Shown here piece by piece: positions 46,386 to 54,943 of a stretch of DNA of 64,000 bases. The number at the start of each line of letters is the position of its first letter. Position 1 is the first letter of the stretch. The notes beneath the pieces were generated by a model that was given only the letters and a program-made list of their open reading frames with translations, ran no database searches and was not told the origin of the DNA. Position numbers and translations under genes: made by a program. Source of the DNA: Xenophilus azovorans DSM 13620 (GTDB taxonomy: Bacteria; Pseudomonadota; Gammaproteobacteria; Burkholderiales; Burkholderiaceae_C). The stretch is from the NCBI RefSeq assembly GCF_000745855.1, contig NZ_JQKD01000019.1, positions 47,004 to 111,003 on the forward strand. The letters are read 5' to 3'.

Positions 46386-47441
46386 ATGCAACTCAGCTCT
46401 CAGCTCTTCCGGGTCGAGGCCGGCACGCCGGCCGCACTCTTCGACGACATGCTGCGCCGTGGCTTTTCCGACGGCCTGCCGATGCTGCCGCCGACCGTGC
46501 AGGCCGTCGAAGCGATGCTGGCCGCGAGCGGCCTCGCGCCCGACGCCGTGCTCGCAGTCGTGGCCCCCGACAACATCGGCGTGACCGCCGAGAAGGCCGC
46601 GATCAATGCCGTCATGGCCGGCTGCCTGCCCGAACACTTCCCGATCGTGGTCGCCGCGCTGCAGGCCGTGGCCGTGCCGGAATACAACCTGCTCGGCGTG
46701 CAGACCACCACCAACCCGGCGACGCCCGTGCTGGTCGTCAACGGTCCGGTGCGCGAGCGCGCGCAGGTCAACAGCCGGCGCGGCTGCATGGGCCCGGGCT
46801 GGCGCGCCAACGCCACCATCGGCCGCGCGCTGCGGCTGATCCTGGTGAACTGCGGCGGCTGCGCGCCGGGTGACGTCGACAAGGCCACGCACGGCATGCC
46901 CGCCAAGTTCAGCTTCTGCTTCGCCGAGGCGGAGGAAGACAGCCCGTGGGCGCCGCTGCACGTGGAGCATGGCTTCGCCCCGGAGCAGAGCACGGTGGCG
47001 GCTTTCGCAGGCACCGGCACCACCAACATCCTGGCGTTCTACCGTTCGCCCGAGGCGATCCTGCACGTGACGGCCGATGCGATGCGCTGCTACGGCAGCA
47101 ACGGCTACCTGCGCGAACTGGGCAACCCGCTGATCGTGATGACGCCCGGCCACGCGCGGATCTTCGCCGAACACGGCTTCGACAAGGCGCGGGTGCAGCG
47201 CGAGCTGTTCGAGCGCGCGCAGATCCCGCGCTCGCAGGTGCCGGTGGATTCCTTCGAGCTCACGCCGGCGTACCAGGACTATCCGCCCGAACGCATGATC
47301 AAGCCCTGCGCACGGCCGGAGGACCTCAAGATCGTCGTCGCCGGCGGCGACGAGGCCTACCATATTGTCTACATCCCGCCGTTCGCGATCACGACCTTCC
47401 AGATCGCCGCGGTCGCCCATCCTCCAAGGAGCACAGCATGA
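46386..47441 (+). CDS. Conserved protein of unknown function, partner of the UGSC selenoprotein
   Basis: A 351-residue soluble protein with no signal peptide or membrane segments. Cys residues stand out at 134 ('RRGCMGPGW'), 156 and 159 ('NCGGCAPGDVDK', a CxxC), and 178 ('FSFCFAEAEED'); several Gly/Asn-rich turns suggest a ligand- or metal-binding core. I do not recognise the family with certainty. Its TGA overlaps the ATG of the selenoprotein gene (ATGA), so the two are translationally coupled and probably form one enzyme. Downstream of a Bug receptor. Confidence 0.8.
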   Translation: MQLSSQLFRVEAGTPAALFDDMLRRGFSDGLPMLPPTVQAVEAMLAASGLAPDAVLAVVAPDNIGVTAEKAAINAVMAGCLPEHFPIVVAALQAVAVPEYNLLGVQTTTNPATPVLVVNGPVRERAQVNSRRGCMGPGWRANATIGRALRLILVNCGGCAPGDVDKATHGMPAKFSFCFAEAEEDSPWAPLHVEHGFAPEQSTVAAFAGTGTTNILAFYRSPEAILHVTADAMRCYGSNGYLRELGNPLIVMTPGHARIFAEHGFDKARVQRELFERAQIPRSQVPVDSFELTPAYQDYPPERMIKPCARPEDLKIVVAGGDEAYHIVYIPPFAITTFQIAAVAHPPRSTA

Positions 47442-47986
47442 ACCTGCACCCCATCGAGTACCTCGACCCGGTCCCGCGCATGGGCGCCGGAGAATCCGTC
47501 GCGGCTGCCGCCACCGAGCTGCAAGGCAAGGTGGTGGCCTTCCTCGACAACGGCTGGAGCAGCTTCGGCAAGATCGGCAAGCGGCTGGGCGAGGTGCTGG
47601 TGGCGCAGCACGGCGTGCGCGAAGTGCGCTTCTACACGATCCCTGCCGCCTCGCCGCCGCCCAAGGGCTTCCTCGAGGGCGTCGCCGCCGACTGCAGTGC
47701 CGCCGTCGTCGGCTTGGCGAACTGAGGTTCGTGCACGTCGTGGAGTCTCCACGACACCGCACAGTTGATCAAGCTCGGCGTGCCCGCGGTGGGTGTCGCC
47801 TCCGAGCAGTTCATCAAGCTTGCCAGGACCGTGCTGCGTTCGCAGAAGGTTCCGGAGGAGGTCGCCATCGAGGTCAAGGGCAACCCGGAATTCGTCAGCG
47901 ACGAGGAGCTCGCGCGCATTGCGGAGGCCATCGCGGCCGAAGCAGTGTCACGCTTCCGGGGCCTGGAGGCGAAGCCCGCCTCCTAG
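47438..47986 (+). CDS. UGSC-family selenoprotein with in-frame TGA (Sec96)
   Basis: Reading through the TGA at 47723-47725 gives one continuous 182-residue protein in frame, from the ATG at 47438 to the TAG at 47984. Around the TGA the sequence is 'VGLAN-U-GSCTSW', the U-G-S-C signature of the UGSC-containing (seleno)protein family, whose relatives have Cys in place of Sec; Cys99 would form a selenenylsulfide with Sec96. A stem-loop typical of a bacterial SECIS follows at once. selA, selB and selC lie about 2 kb away. Without recoding, the gene splits into a 95-residue piece and a separate 73-residue piece. Function is not established; a redox or reductive role on a substrate bound with the 46386 protein is likely. 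Its end overlaps the convergent CoA-transferase by four bases. Confidence 0.92.
47731..47762 (+). promoter_or_regulatory. Bacterial SECIS-like stem-loop of the UGSC gene
   Basis: An 8-bp upper stem (GTCGTGGA/TCCACGAC, 47737-47755) with apical bases GTC, and a lower 4-bp stem GTGC/GCAC (47731-47734 and 47759-47762). The apical G is 20 bases after the TGA, the same distance as in E. coli fdhF. SelB would bind it to direct Sec insertion at 47723-47725. Confidence 0.85.
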
Positions 47987-49155
47987 GGCGCCCGACCCAG
48001 GAGCTCGCGCAGGACCTGCTCGGTGTGCTCCCCGAGCAGCGGCGGCGGGCTCGGCTCGACCACCGGCGTGCCGCTCATGCGGATCGGCGAGGCCACCAGC
48101 TTGAGTGATCCCACCTTCGGGTGCTGCACCGTGGCGACCATGTCGCGCGCCGCTGCTTCCGGCGATGCAAGTGCGGCGCCGACCGTGCGGACGGTCCCGG
48201 TGGGGATGCCGGTGCTGGCGAGCCGCCGCTGCCATTCGTCGGCGTCGCGCGTGCGCAGCACGTCCTTCAGCAGCGGGATCAGCGTGTCGCGGTGGTCCAG
48301 CCGGGCGCGGTTGGTGGTGTAGCGCGCATCGGCCGCGATTTCAGGGCGCTCCAGCACCTCATCGCAGAGCAGTTTGAACTGGCGGTCGTTGCCGACGGCG
48401 AGCACGATCTCGGAATCGCGGGTCGGCAGCACCTGATAGGGCACCACGGACGCATGCGCGTTGCCGAAGCGCTGCGGCTCCTGGCCACTGACGAGGGTGG
48501 CGCTGGCGACGTTGGCGAGCATGGCGAGCTGGCAGTCGAACAGCGCGAGGTCGATCAGCTGGCCCTGGCCATCGTTGTTGCGCGCGATGATCGCGGCGAG
48601 GATCGCCTGCACGGCGTACATGCCGGTGAACAGATCGGCCACGGCCACGCCCACCTTCATCGGTTCGCCGTCCGGTTCGCCGGTGATCGACATCAGGCCG
48701 GCTTCCGCCTGCACGACGTAGTCGTACCCGGCGCGGTCGGCCAGCGGCGAGGTGCGGCCGTAGCCCGAGATCGAGCAGTAGATCAGGTCGGGCTTCACCT
48801 TGCGCAGCGACTCGTAGTCGAGCCCGTAGCGCTGCAGCGCGCCGGCCTTGAAGTTCTCCACCACCACATCGCACCGCGCCGCGAGTTCGCGGATCGTGCG
48901 CTGGCCTTCGGGGCTGGCGAGGTCGATCGCGACGCTGCGCTTGTTGCGGTTGGCGCAGAGGTAGTAGGCGGACTCGCCCTCGACGAAGGTGGGACCCCAG
49001 TTGCGGGTGTCGTCGCCGCCCTTCGGGTTCTCGATCTTGATCACGTCGGCGCCGAGGTCGCCGAGCGTCATGGTGCACCAGGGACCGGCGAGCACCCGCG
49101 ACAGGTCGAGGATGCGGATGCCGTGCAGGGCCGGCTTGCGCGGGGTGGGCGTCAT
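47983..49155 (-). CDS. CaiB/BaiF-type (class III) CoA-transferase
   Basis: A 390-residue enzyme that moves CoA between carboxylic acids. Opening 'LDLSRVLAGPWCTMTLGDLGADVIKIE' and the catalytic Asp region 'GYDYVVQAEAGLMSITG' are typical of the family. The ATG at 49155 overlaps the stop of the upstream acyl-CoA dehydrogenase (ATGA). Its stop overlaps the selenoprotein stop by 4 bases on the opposite strand. Third gene of the minus-strand operon with two dehydrogenases. Confidence 0.93.
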   Translation of the reverse strand: MTPTPRKPALHGIRILDLSRVLAGPWCTMTLGDLGADVIKIENPKGGDDTRNWGPTFVEGESAYYLCANRNKRSVAIDLASPEGQRTIRELAARCDVVVENFKAGALQRYGLDYESLRKVKPDLIYCSISGYGRTSPLADRAGYDYVVQAEAGLMSITGEPDGEPMKVGVAVADLFTGMYAVQAILAAIIARNNDGQGQLIDLALFDCQLAMLANVASATLVSGQEPQRFGNAHASVVPYQVLPTRDSEIVLAVGNDRQFKLLCDEVLERPEIAADARYTTNRARLDHRDTLIPLLKDVLRTRDADEWQRRLASTGIPTGTVRTVGAALASPEAAARDMVATVQHPKVGSLKLVASPIRMSGTPVVEPSPPPLLGEHTEQVLRELLGRAP

Positions 49156-50153
49156 GCGGGTGCGCCTTCCCACACGGTGCGCACGAAGTCGACGGCGAGC
49201 GGCTGCGGACTGTCCAGAAAGAGCCGTCCCAGTACGCGGTGCCAGTGTGCCTCGGAGCCGTGCGCCATGCGCCATTCGTGCAGGCGGCGCGTGAAGAGCT
49301 GGAGGTCGTATTCCTCGGTCACGCCGATCGCGCCGTGCACGGCGTGAGCGGTGGAGGCGACGAGCTGGGCGGCCTCGCTGGTGCGCGCCTTCGCCACCGC
49401 GCAGGCGGGGAGGGCGGGCAGGCGGGCATCGGTGCCGAAAGCCGCTTCCGCGGCCATGCGGCCGGCCGCGACGTGTTCTGCCATCACGCTCAGCTGATGC
49501 TGGATCGCCTGGAACTTGCCGATCGGCTTGCCGAACTGGACGCGTTCGTTGGCGTAGGCCATCGTCAGGTCGAAGCAGCGCTTCATCGCGCCGGCCAGCA
49601 GGCCGGCGTGGAGCAGCGCGGCCAGCGGCGCCAGGTCGGCGGCGCGGGCGCCACCCTGCAGCACGCGGCCGGCAGCGGCCGGCCAGCGCAAGGACGCGCC
49701 CAGGCTGCCGTGGACGCCGCTGGGCAGCTGGTGTGCCTCCGCGACCGGCAGCAGCAGGAGGACATCGCCCAGGGCGCCGATCACGTGCGACGCGGTGCGC
49801 GCGCACGGCACATGCAGCGCCTGCAGCGAGCCGTCGACGCCGCGGGCGAGCGACGGGGCGAAGGCGATGAAGCCGGCCGGCAGCGATGGCGCGTCGGCGA
49901 CGAGCAGGCGCGCCGCCATGGTCTGCGCCAGCGGCAGCGGCACGGCGGAGGCGCCGCAGAGCAGGACCACCTCGAAGAAGTCGGGCCAGCCGGCGCCGCC
50001 GCCGCCCCGTTCTTCCGGTGCGAGCAGTTCGAGGAACCCGGCTTCGACGATGGCGGCAGCGAGCGGCTGCGCGCTGGCGCCGGCTTCGATGGCGCGCACG
50101 CCGGCCGGGGTGCAGTGGTGGTCGAGGATGGATGCGATGGCTTCGGCGAACAT
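49152..50153 (-). CDS. Acyl-CoA dehydrogenase (small subunit of a pair)
   Basis: A 333-residue acyl-CoA dehydrogenase-like protein. C-terminal 'NERVQFGKPIGKFQAIQHQLS' and 'HAVHGAIGVTEEYDLQLFTRR' are diagnostic; the N-terminal half is Ala/Leu-rich, short and diverged. It sits 15 bases after the larger dehydrogenase at 50169, as in heteromeric dehydrogenases, and overlaps the CoA-transferase start. A second such pair is at 28324-30628. Confidence 0.88.
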   Translation of the reverse strand: MFAEAIASILDHHCTPAGVRAIEAGASAQPLAAAIVEAGFLELLAPEERGGGGAGWPDFFEVVLLCGASAVPLPLAQTMAARLLVADAPSLPAGFIAFAPSLARGVDGSLQALHVPCARTASHVIGALGDVLLLLPVAEAHQLPSGVHGSLGASLRWPAAAGRVLQGGARAADLAPLAALLHAGLLAGAMKRCFDLTMAYANERVQFGKPIGKFQAIQHQLSVMAEHVAAGRMAAEAAFGTDARLPALPACAVAKARTSEAAQLVASTAHAVHGAIGVTEEYDLQLFTRRLHEWRMAHGSEAHWHRVLGRLFLDSPQPLAVDFVRTVWEGAPA

Positions 50154-50168
50154 GTCTGTCGTGCTCCT

Positions 50169-51326
50169 TCAGCGCAGGCCGAGGCCGCGCGCGATCATGC
50201 CTCGCAGGATTTCGCGGGTGCCGCCGCGCAGCGAGAAAGTGGGGGCCATGTGGCTCACGTAGGCGAGGGTGCGCAGCAGCTCCGCGCCGGGCGGGTCGGC
50301 GGGGTCGGCGCCGAGGGCCGCCTCGATGATGGCGGGCACGGCCTGCTCGAATTCGGTCCCGAGGTCCTTCACCAGCGCCGCCTCGACCACCGGGCTTTCG
50401 CCGGCGGCCAGCTTGGCGGTGAGGGCGATGGACATCTGGCGCAGCGTGGCGAGATGGGCGGCAAAGCGGCCCACCGTTTCCAGCTGGTGCTCGGCGCGGC
50501 CGGTCTCGCGCAGCCAGGCGAGCCAGCAGTCGAGCAGCACGATGCTCGAATAGAGCCGCTCGGGTCCGCTGCGCTCGAAGGCGAGCTCCGCATTCACCTG
50601 CTTCCAGCCGTCGCCCTCGTTGCCGACGAGGGCGTCTTCGGCGAGTTCCACGTCGTCGAAGAACATCTCGCTGAAGTGGGCATCGCCGGTGAGGTCCACG
50701 ATCGGCCGCACCGTGATGCCGGGCAGCTTGAGGTCGACAACGAACTGCGAGAGGCCGGCCTGGCGATCGGCGGGATTGCCCGAGGTGCGCACCAGGGCGA
50801 TCGTGTAGTCGCACTTGTGGCCGTTGGTCGTCCAGATCTTGCGGCCGTTGAGGCGCCAGCCCTTGTCGGTGCGCACGGCGCGGGTGCCGACGCTCGCGAG
50901 GTCGGAGCCGGAGTTCGGCTCGCTCATGCCGATGCAGAAGAAGGTCTCGCCGCGGCAGATGCCCGGCAGGTAGCGCGCCTTTTGCGCATCGGAGCCGAAC
51001 TTCAGGATCAGCGGGCCGCTCTGGCGATCGGCGATCCAGTGGGCGCCGACCGGCGCGCCGACGGCGAGCAGTTCCTCCACCAGCACGAAGCGGCTGAAGG
51101 CGTCGAGCTCGGCACCGCCGTACTGCTTCGGCAGCGTGACGCCGACCCAGCCGCGGGCGGCGAGCTTGCGGCTGAACTCGGCATCGAAGGCCAGCCAGGA
51201 ACGAGAGCGCACGTGGGCGGGAGTGGGCGGCAGTTCTTGCGCAAGGAAGTGCTTGACTTCGCCGCGAAAGGCCTCGGCATGCGGCGGCAGCGCCGCCAGC
51301 CGCAAGTGGTCCAGGAGATCGGCCAT
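50169..51326 (-). CDS. Acyl-CoA dehydrogenase (large subunit of a pair)
   Basis: A 385-residue flavoenzyme: 'CIGMSEPNSGSDLASVGTRA' and 'RKIWTTNGHK' near the FAD, and 'LRGGTREILRGMIARGLGL' at the C-terminus. The frame is open far upstream but the ATG at 51326 gives the normal start. First gene of the minus-strand trio with the small subunit and the CoA-transferase. Divergent from an enoyl-CoA hydratase across a region with a striking inverted repeat. Confidence 0.92.
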   Translation of the reverse strand: MADLLDHLRLAALPPHAEAFRGEVKHFLAQELPPTPAHVRSRSWLAFDAEFSRKLAARGWVGVTLPKQYGGAELDAFSRFVLVEELLAVGAPVGAHWIADRQSGPLILKFGSDAQKARYLPGICRGETFFCIGMSEPNSGSDLASVGTRAVRTDKGWRLNGRKIWTTNGHKCDYTIALVRTSGNPADRQAGLSQFVVDLKLPGITVRPIVDLTGDAHFSEMFFDDVELAEDALVGNEGDGWKQVNAELAFERSGPERLYSSIVLLDCWLAWLRETGRAEHQLETVGRFAAHLATLRQMSIALTAKLAAGESPVVEAALVKDLGTEFEQAVPAIIEAALGADPADPPGAELLRTLAYVSHMAPTFSLRGGTREILRGMIARGLGLR

Positions 51327-51373
51327 GGCAATGAGGGGCAGTGAATCCGCGAGGTTAGGGCGCGCCGTCCCGG

Positions 51374-51444
51374 GCGTCCAATACCGAAACCGCCGCGGGC
51401 CATATGGAAAACGGATAGCGCCGGCGCGATTCGGTATTGGACGC
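51374..51444. promoter_or_regulatory. 15-bp perfect inverted repeat in a divergent promoter
   Basis: GCGTCCAATACCGAA (51374-51388) and its exact complement TTCGGTATTGGACGC (51430-51444) flank 41 bases that also hold CCATATGG and GCGCCGGCGC palindromes. It sits between the acyl-CoA dehydrogenase operon and the enoyl-CoA hydratase operon. Likely a two-site operator, or a long hairpin in either leader RNA. Confidence 0.5.
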
Positions 51445-51488
51445 GCCCGCGCGGCCGCTTTAGCCTTGCGGCACTTCCGAGGAGCACC

Positions 51489-52283
51489 ATGTCCGACTTC
51501 CTGATCTACGAGCAGCAGGGCCCGCTTGTCACCCTGACCATGAACCAGCCGGAGCAGCGCAATCCGCTGACCGGCAATACCGCCGTCGCCGAGTTCCTGG
51601 CAGCCATCGATCGCATCGACGGCGACAACACCGTGCGCTGCGTGATCCTCACGGCCAACGGCCCGTCGTTCTCGGCGGGCGGCGACATCCGCGAGATGAA
51701 GCGCCAGGCCACGCCCGCCGTGACCGAGATGGACATCCGCCAGGAATACCGGCGCGGCATCCAGCGGTTGCCGCTGGCGCTGTTCAACCTGGAGGTGCCG
51801 GTGATCGCCGCGATCAACGGCCACGCGATCGGCGCCGGCCTGGACCTGGCGTGCATGTGCGACCTGCGCATTGCCTCCGAGAAGGCGAAGTTCGCCGAGA
51901 GCTTCGTCAAGATCGGGATCATCCCGGGCGACGGCGGGGCCTGGCTGCTGCCGCGCATCATCGGCCTGTCGCGCGCTTCGGAACTGGCGTTCACCGGCGA
52001 CACCATCGACGCCCGGCAGGCGCTCGAGTGGAACCTGGTGTCGCGCGTGGTGCCGCACGAGCAGCTGATGGAGGCGGCGCGCGAGCTCGCCGGCCGCATC
52101 ACGGCCAACGCTGCGCACGGCCTGCGCCTCACCAAGCGCCTGATCCGCGAGGGCCTGCATTCGCGGCTCGATACCGTGCTGGAGCTCTCCTCGGTGTTCC
52201 AGGCCGTGTCGCACAAGACCGCCGACCACAGCGAGGCGGTGAATGCCTTTCTCGAGAAGCGGCCGCCGAAGTTCGGCGGCTGA
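51489..52283 (+). CDS. Enoyl-CoA hydratase/isomerase-family protein
   Basis: A 264-residue crotonase-fold protein: 'FSAGGDIREM' and 'HAIGAGLDLACMCD' build the oxyanion hole. As in the protein at 33586, the first catalytic Glu position reads 'FAESFVKIG' while the second is kept ('ASELAFTG'); the two are close paralogues. Preceded by a GAGGAGCACC site. It leads the plus-strand set with a Bug receptor, 37 bases upstream of it. Confidence 0.92.
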   Translation: MSDFLIYEQQGPLVTLTMNQPEQRNPLTGNTAVAEFLAAIDRIDGDNTVRCVILTANGPSFSAGGDIREMKRQATPAVTEMDIRQEYRRGIQRLPLALFNLEVPVIAAINGHAIGAGLDLACMCDLRIASEKAKFAESFVKIGIIPGDGGAWLLPRIIGLSRASELAFTGDTIDARQALEWNLVSRVVPHEQLMEAARELAGRITANAAHGLRLTKRLIREGLHSRLDTVLELSSVFQAVSHKTADHSEAVNAFLEKRPPKFGG

Positions 52284-52320
52284 TCCCCTTTCCCTTTTCC
52301 AATACAAGCAGCCGAAATTC

Positions 52321-53301
52321 ATGCAGCAATCGAGCATCTTCCGCCGCCTCGCCGCGATCGTTCTCGCCGCGGTGGCCGTCCTGCCGCTGGCCGAGGCCAT
52401 CGCGCAGGAATTTCCTAGCCGTCCCGTCAAGTTCGTCGTCCCCTTTCCGCCTGGCAGCGGCACCGACACCTCGGCGCGCTATTTCGGCCGGAAGTTCACC
52501 GAACTCACGGGTCAGCCCGTGGTGGTGGAGAACAAGCCTGGTGCGAATGGCTTCATCGCAGTGCAGCAGGTGCTGGCCGCGCCTGCCGACGGCTACACCG
52601 TCTTCGTCGGCAGCAATTCGACGCTCGCCGTGAACGTGGCGCTGTTCCGCAAGCTTCCATACAACCCGCAGGTCGACATGGCGCCGCTCAGCATGATGAT
52701 GCGGGCGCCCGCCGTGGTGGTGGTGCCGCCTGCGTCGCCATACAAGACGCTGCAGGAGCTGGTGGCGGCCGCCAAGGCCAGCCCCGGCAAGCTGAACCAC
52801 GGCGGCGGCTCGGCGGGCTACCAGCTGATGAACGAAGCCCTGAACGATCGTGCGGGTGTCGAGATCGTGAACGTGCCGTTCAAGGGCGCCTCCGAAGCGC
52901 TCACCGCCGTGGCCTCCGGCACGGTGGACCTCGCCTTCGCCGACATCACCGCCTCCACCGAGCTGATCAAGTCCGGCAAGCTGCGCGCGCTGGCCGTGGC
53001 CTCCGACCGTCGCGCCGTCGCCTTGCCCGCGGTGCCGCACATGGGCGAGGCGGGTCTGCCCGGCTACGGCGCCTACGTCTGGGTCGGCGCCATGGTGTCG
53101 GCGAAGACGCCGAAAGCGGAGACGGACAAGCTCGCCGCGCTGTTCGCGCAGATCGAGCGCATGCCGGAAACGCGCGAGTTCTACGAGAAGCTCGGGGCCG
53201 AGACCATGCAGGGTGGCGCCGAGGAGATGCGCCGCTTCCAGGCTTCAGAGATCGAGCTGTGGAAGCGGCTCGCCGTCAAGGCCAAGGTCCAACAGGAGTG
53301 A
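52321..53301 (+). CDS. Bug/TctC-family periplasmic substrate-binding protein
   Basis: A 326-residue receptor with a Sec leader ('AAIVLAAVAVLPLAEAIAQE'). Motifs: 'FPSRPVKFVVPFPPGS', 'VVENKPGANG', 'NVPFKGASE'. The ATG at 52321 is preferred over an in-frame upstream ATG within the hydratase gene. Downstream lies a LysR gene on the same strand after 45 bases, a common regulator-receptor pairing. Confidence 0.92.
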   Translation: MQQSSIFRRLAAIVLAAVAVLPLAEAIAQEFPSRPVKFVVPFPPGSGTDTSARYFGRKFTELTGQPVVVENKPGANGFIAVQQVLAAPADGYTVFVGSNSTLAVNVALFRKLPYNPQVDMAPLSMMMRAPAVVVVPPASPYKTLQELVAAAKASPGKLNHGGGSAGYQLMNEALNDRAGVEIVNVPFKGASEALTAVASGTVDLAFADITASTELIKSGKLRALAVASDRRAVALPAVPHMGEAGLPGYGAYVWVGAMVSAKTPKAETDKLAALFAQIERMPETREFYEKLGAETMQGGAEEMRRFQASEIELWKRLAVKAKVQQE

Positions 53302-53346
53302 GCTTGGGCGGGCGGGTATGCTCGACGCAGCCTTCCGCCCGACTCC

Positions 53347-54240
53347 ATGGACCTGCGACGCCTGCGCCACTTCAACGTCCTTGCCGAAACGCTGAACTTC
53401 AGCCGGGCGGCCGAGCGCCTGCACATCGCGCAGCCCGCGCTGTCGGTCTCCATCCAGAAGCTGGAAAACGAACTTGGCACCAAGCTGTTCGAGCGCACCC
53501 CGGGCGGCGTGCTGCTGACGATGGCCGGCCAGGCCGCGCTGGTCGAGGCGCGGCGGCTTCTGTACCACGGCGAGCAGCTGCAGCGCACGGTACGCGCGGC
53601 CGCCGACGGCACCGGCGGACGGCTGCGCATCGGCTTCGTGGGCTCCGCCATTTACCGTCTTGTCCCCACGCTGGTCCCCAGCTTCCGCGCGCAGTATCCG
53701 GACGTCCAGCTCGTTTTGCGGGAGGCGACTTCGGCCGCCATCATCGCGATGCTGAGCGAGGAGACGCTGGATCTCGGGATCGTCCGCACGCCGCTGCTGC
53801 AGGCGCACGGCGCCACGCTGCAGACCTTGCAGCGCGACCGGCTGCTGCTGGCGCTGCCCGCGGACCACCCCCTGGCCGCCCGTGAGCCGCTCGCGCTGGC
53901 GGATCTTGCGCGGGAGCCCTTCATCATGTACTCGGCGACCGACGCGGCGGGCCTCCATGCCCACGCGATGTCGGCTTGCGAAGCCGCGGGCTTCGCGCCC
54001 GATGTCACCCAGGAGGCCACGCAGGTTCCCACGGTGCTGGCGCTCGTCGAAAGCGGGCTGGGCGTGGCCCTCGTGCCAGAGGTGATGCGCGGCCACCGCG
54101 CGCCGAGAATCGTCTACCGCGACCTGCACGACGCGGCCTATGCGGAAACGACCCTCGCACTTGCCTGCATCGCAGGAAGCGAGAGCCCTGCGGCGCAGAG
54201 GTTCATCGAAGTGGCGATGATGCTGCGCGTTACCCCTTGA
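53347..54240 (+). CDS. LysR-family transcriptional regulator
   Basis: A full-length 297-residue LysR protein: N-terminal helix-turn-helix ('LRRLRHFNVLAETLNFSRAA', 'PALSVSIQKLE') and a periplasmic-binding-like effector domain from about 90 ('GRLRIGFVGSAIYRLVPTLV'). It belongs to the BenM/CatM-like group that often senses aromatic acids. Same strand as, and after, a Bug gene. It could act on the promoter carrying the inverted repeat at 51374-51444 (inference). Confidence 0.93.
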   Translation: MDLRRLRHFNVLAETLNFSRAAERLHIAQPALSVSIQKLENELGTKLFERTPGGVLLTMAGQAALVEARRLLYHGEQLQRTVRAAADGTGGRLRIGFVGSAIYRLVPTLVPSFRAQYPDVQLVLREATSAAIIAMLSEETLDLGIVRTPLLQAHGATLQTLQRDRLLLALPADHPLAAREPLALADLAREPFIMYSATDAAGLHAHAMSACEAAGFAPDVTQEATQVPTVLALVESGLGVALVPEVMRGHRAPRIVYRDLHDAAYAETTLALACIAGSESPAAQRFIEVAMMLRVTP

Positions 54241-54256
54241 CTCGCCGAGGTCCGCG

Positions 54257-54943
54257 GTGCGCAACTCAATCGACTTCACTTCCTGGTCCGGCCTGCTGTC
54301 GACACTCGCTGGCTTGGCGGTAGTGTCGCTGGTCGCAATCGGCATTCGGCTGGTGTTCATGCAGACGGTCCAGCGCCGCCGTGAGCGCGAGAATCGTCAG
54401 ATCAACGAGCGGCTGAAAACGTTGATTGCAGCCTACAAGGTGTTGGGCGGGTCCTTTACCGGCAACCTCAGCGTGGACCCGACCCACTTGCGCGATCATC
54501 GCCAGCGACAGGCGGAAGGCGTGGACGATGCACCCGAATCCGCTTCGGAGCGGCGGCGGCGCATTCGGGACGCGGTGGAAGCCGCGTTGTCGGACGTGAT
54601 CCTGCTCGGCACGGAAGAGCAGGTACGTCTGGCGGCACAGGGGGCCGCTGACATGGTCGCCGGACGATCCGTCGAGGTCAGCCAGTTGGTTTCGTCACTT
54701 CGGAGCTTCATCCGTCATGCGCTCGACCTGGATCCGATTCCAGCCGACCTGCCGATTCCTGCCCAAGGGCCGCTGCGCGCAGCCGGTGGAACGCAGGCGC
54801 GCCGTGGCGGGAACAGTGGCCGCGAGGGCGCAGGCGGCCTGGCCGGCCGAGGAGGAGGGAGCGGCGACGCTTCCGGCGGTGGCGGTGGCCTCGGGCTGAT
54901 CGGCAGTCGCCCGGTCGAGACTGCGGAACCGCCTGCACGATGA
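54257..54943 (+). CDS. Unknown protein with one membrane segment and a Gly-rich tail
   Basis: A 228-residue protein, GTG start 16 bases after lysR. One hydrophobic helix (about residues 12-34) is followed by a basic, charged region, then an alpha-helical domain (80-165) and a Gly/Ser/Arg-rich tail of low complexity (170-220). No recognised family. It could be an inner-membrane anchored cytoplasmic protein. Base composition is a little less GC-rich than its neighbours, and it is the last clear gene before the recombinase island. Confidence 0.6.
   Translation: MRNSIDFTSWSGLLSTLAGLAVVSLVAIGIRLVFMQTVQRRRERENRQINERLKTLIAAYKVLGGSFTGNLSVDPTHLRDHRQRQAEGVDDAPESASERRRRIRDAVEAALSDVILLGTEEQVRLAAQGAADMVAGRSVEVSQLVSSLRSFIRHALDLDPIPADLPIPAQGPLRAAGGTQARRGGNSGREGAGGLAGRGGGSGDASGGGGGLGLIGSRPVETAEPPAR

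Noticed and set aside
47765..47986. Separate 73-residue protein gene downstream of a 95-residue one
   Set aside because: The two parts are in the same frame, separated only by the TGA of a UGSC motif and its SECIS, and the second has no ribosome site. Treated as one selenoprotein.
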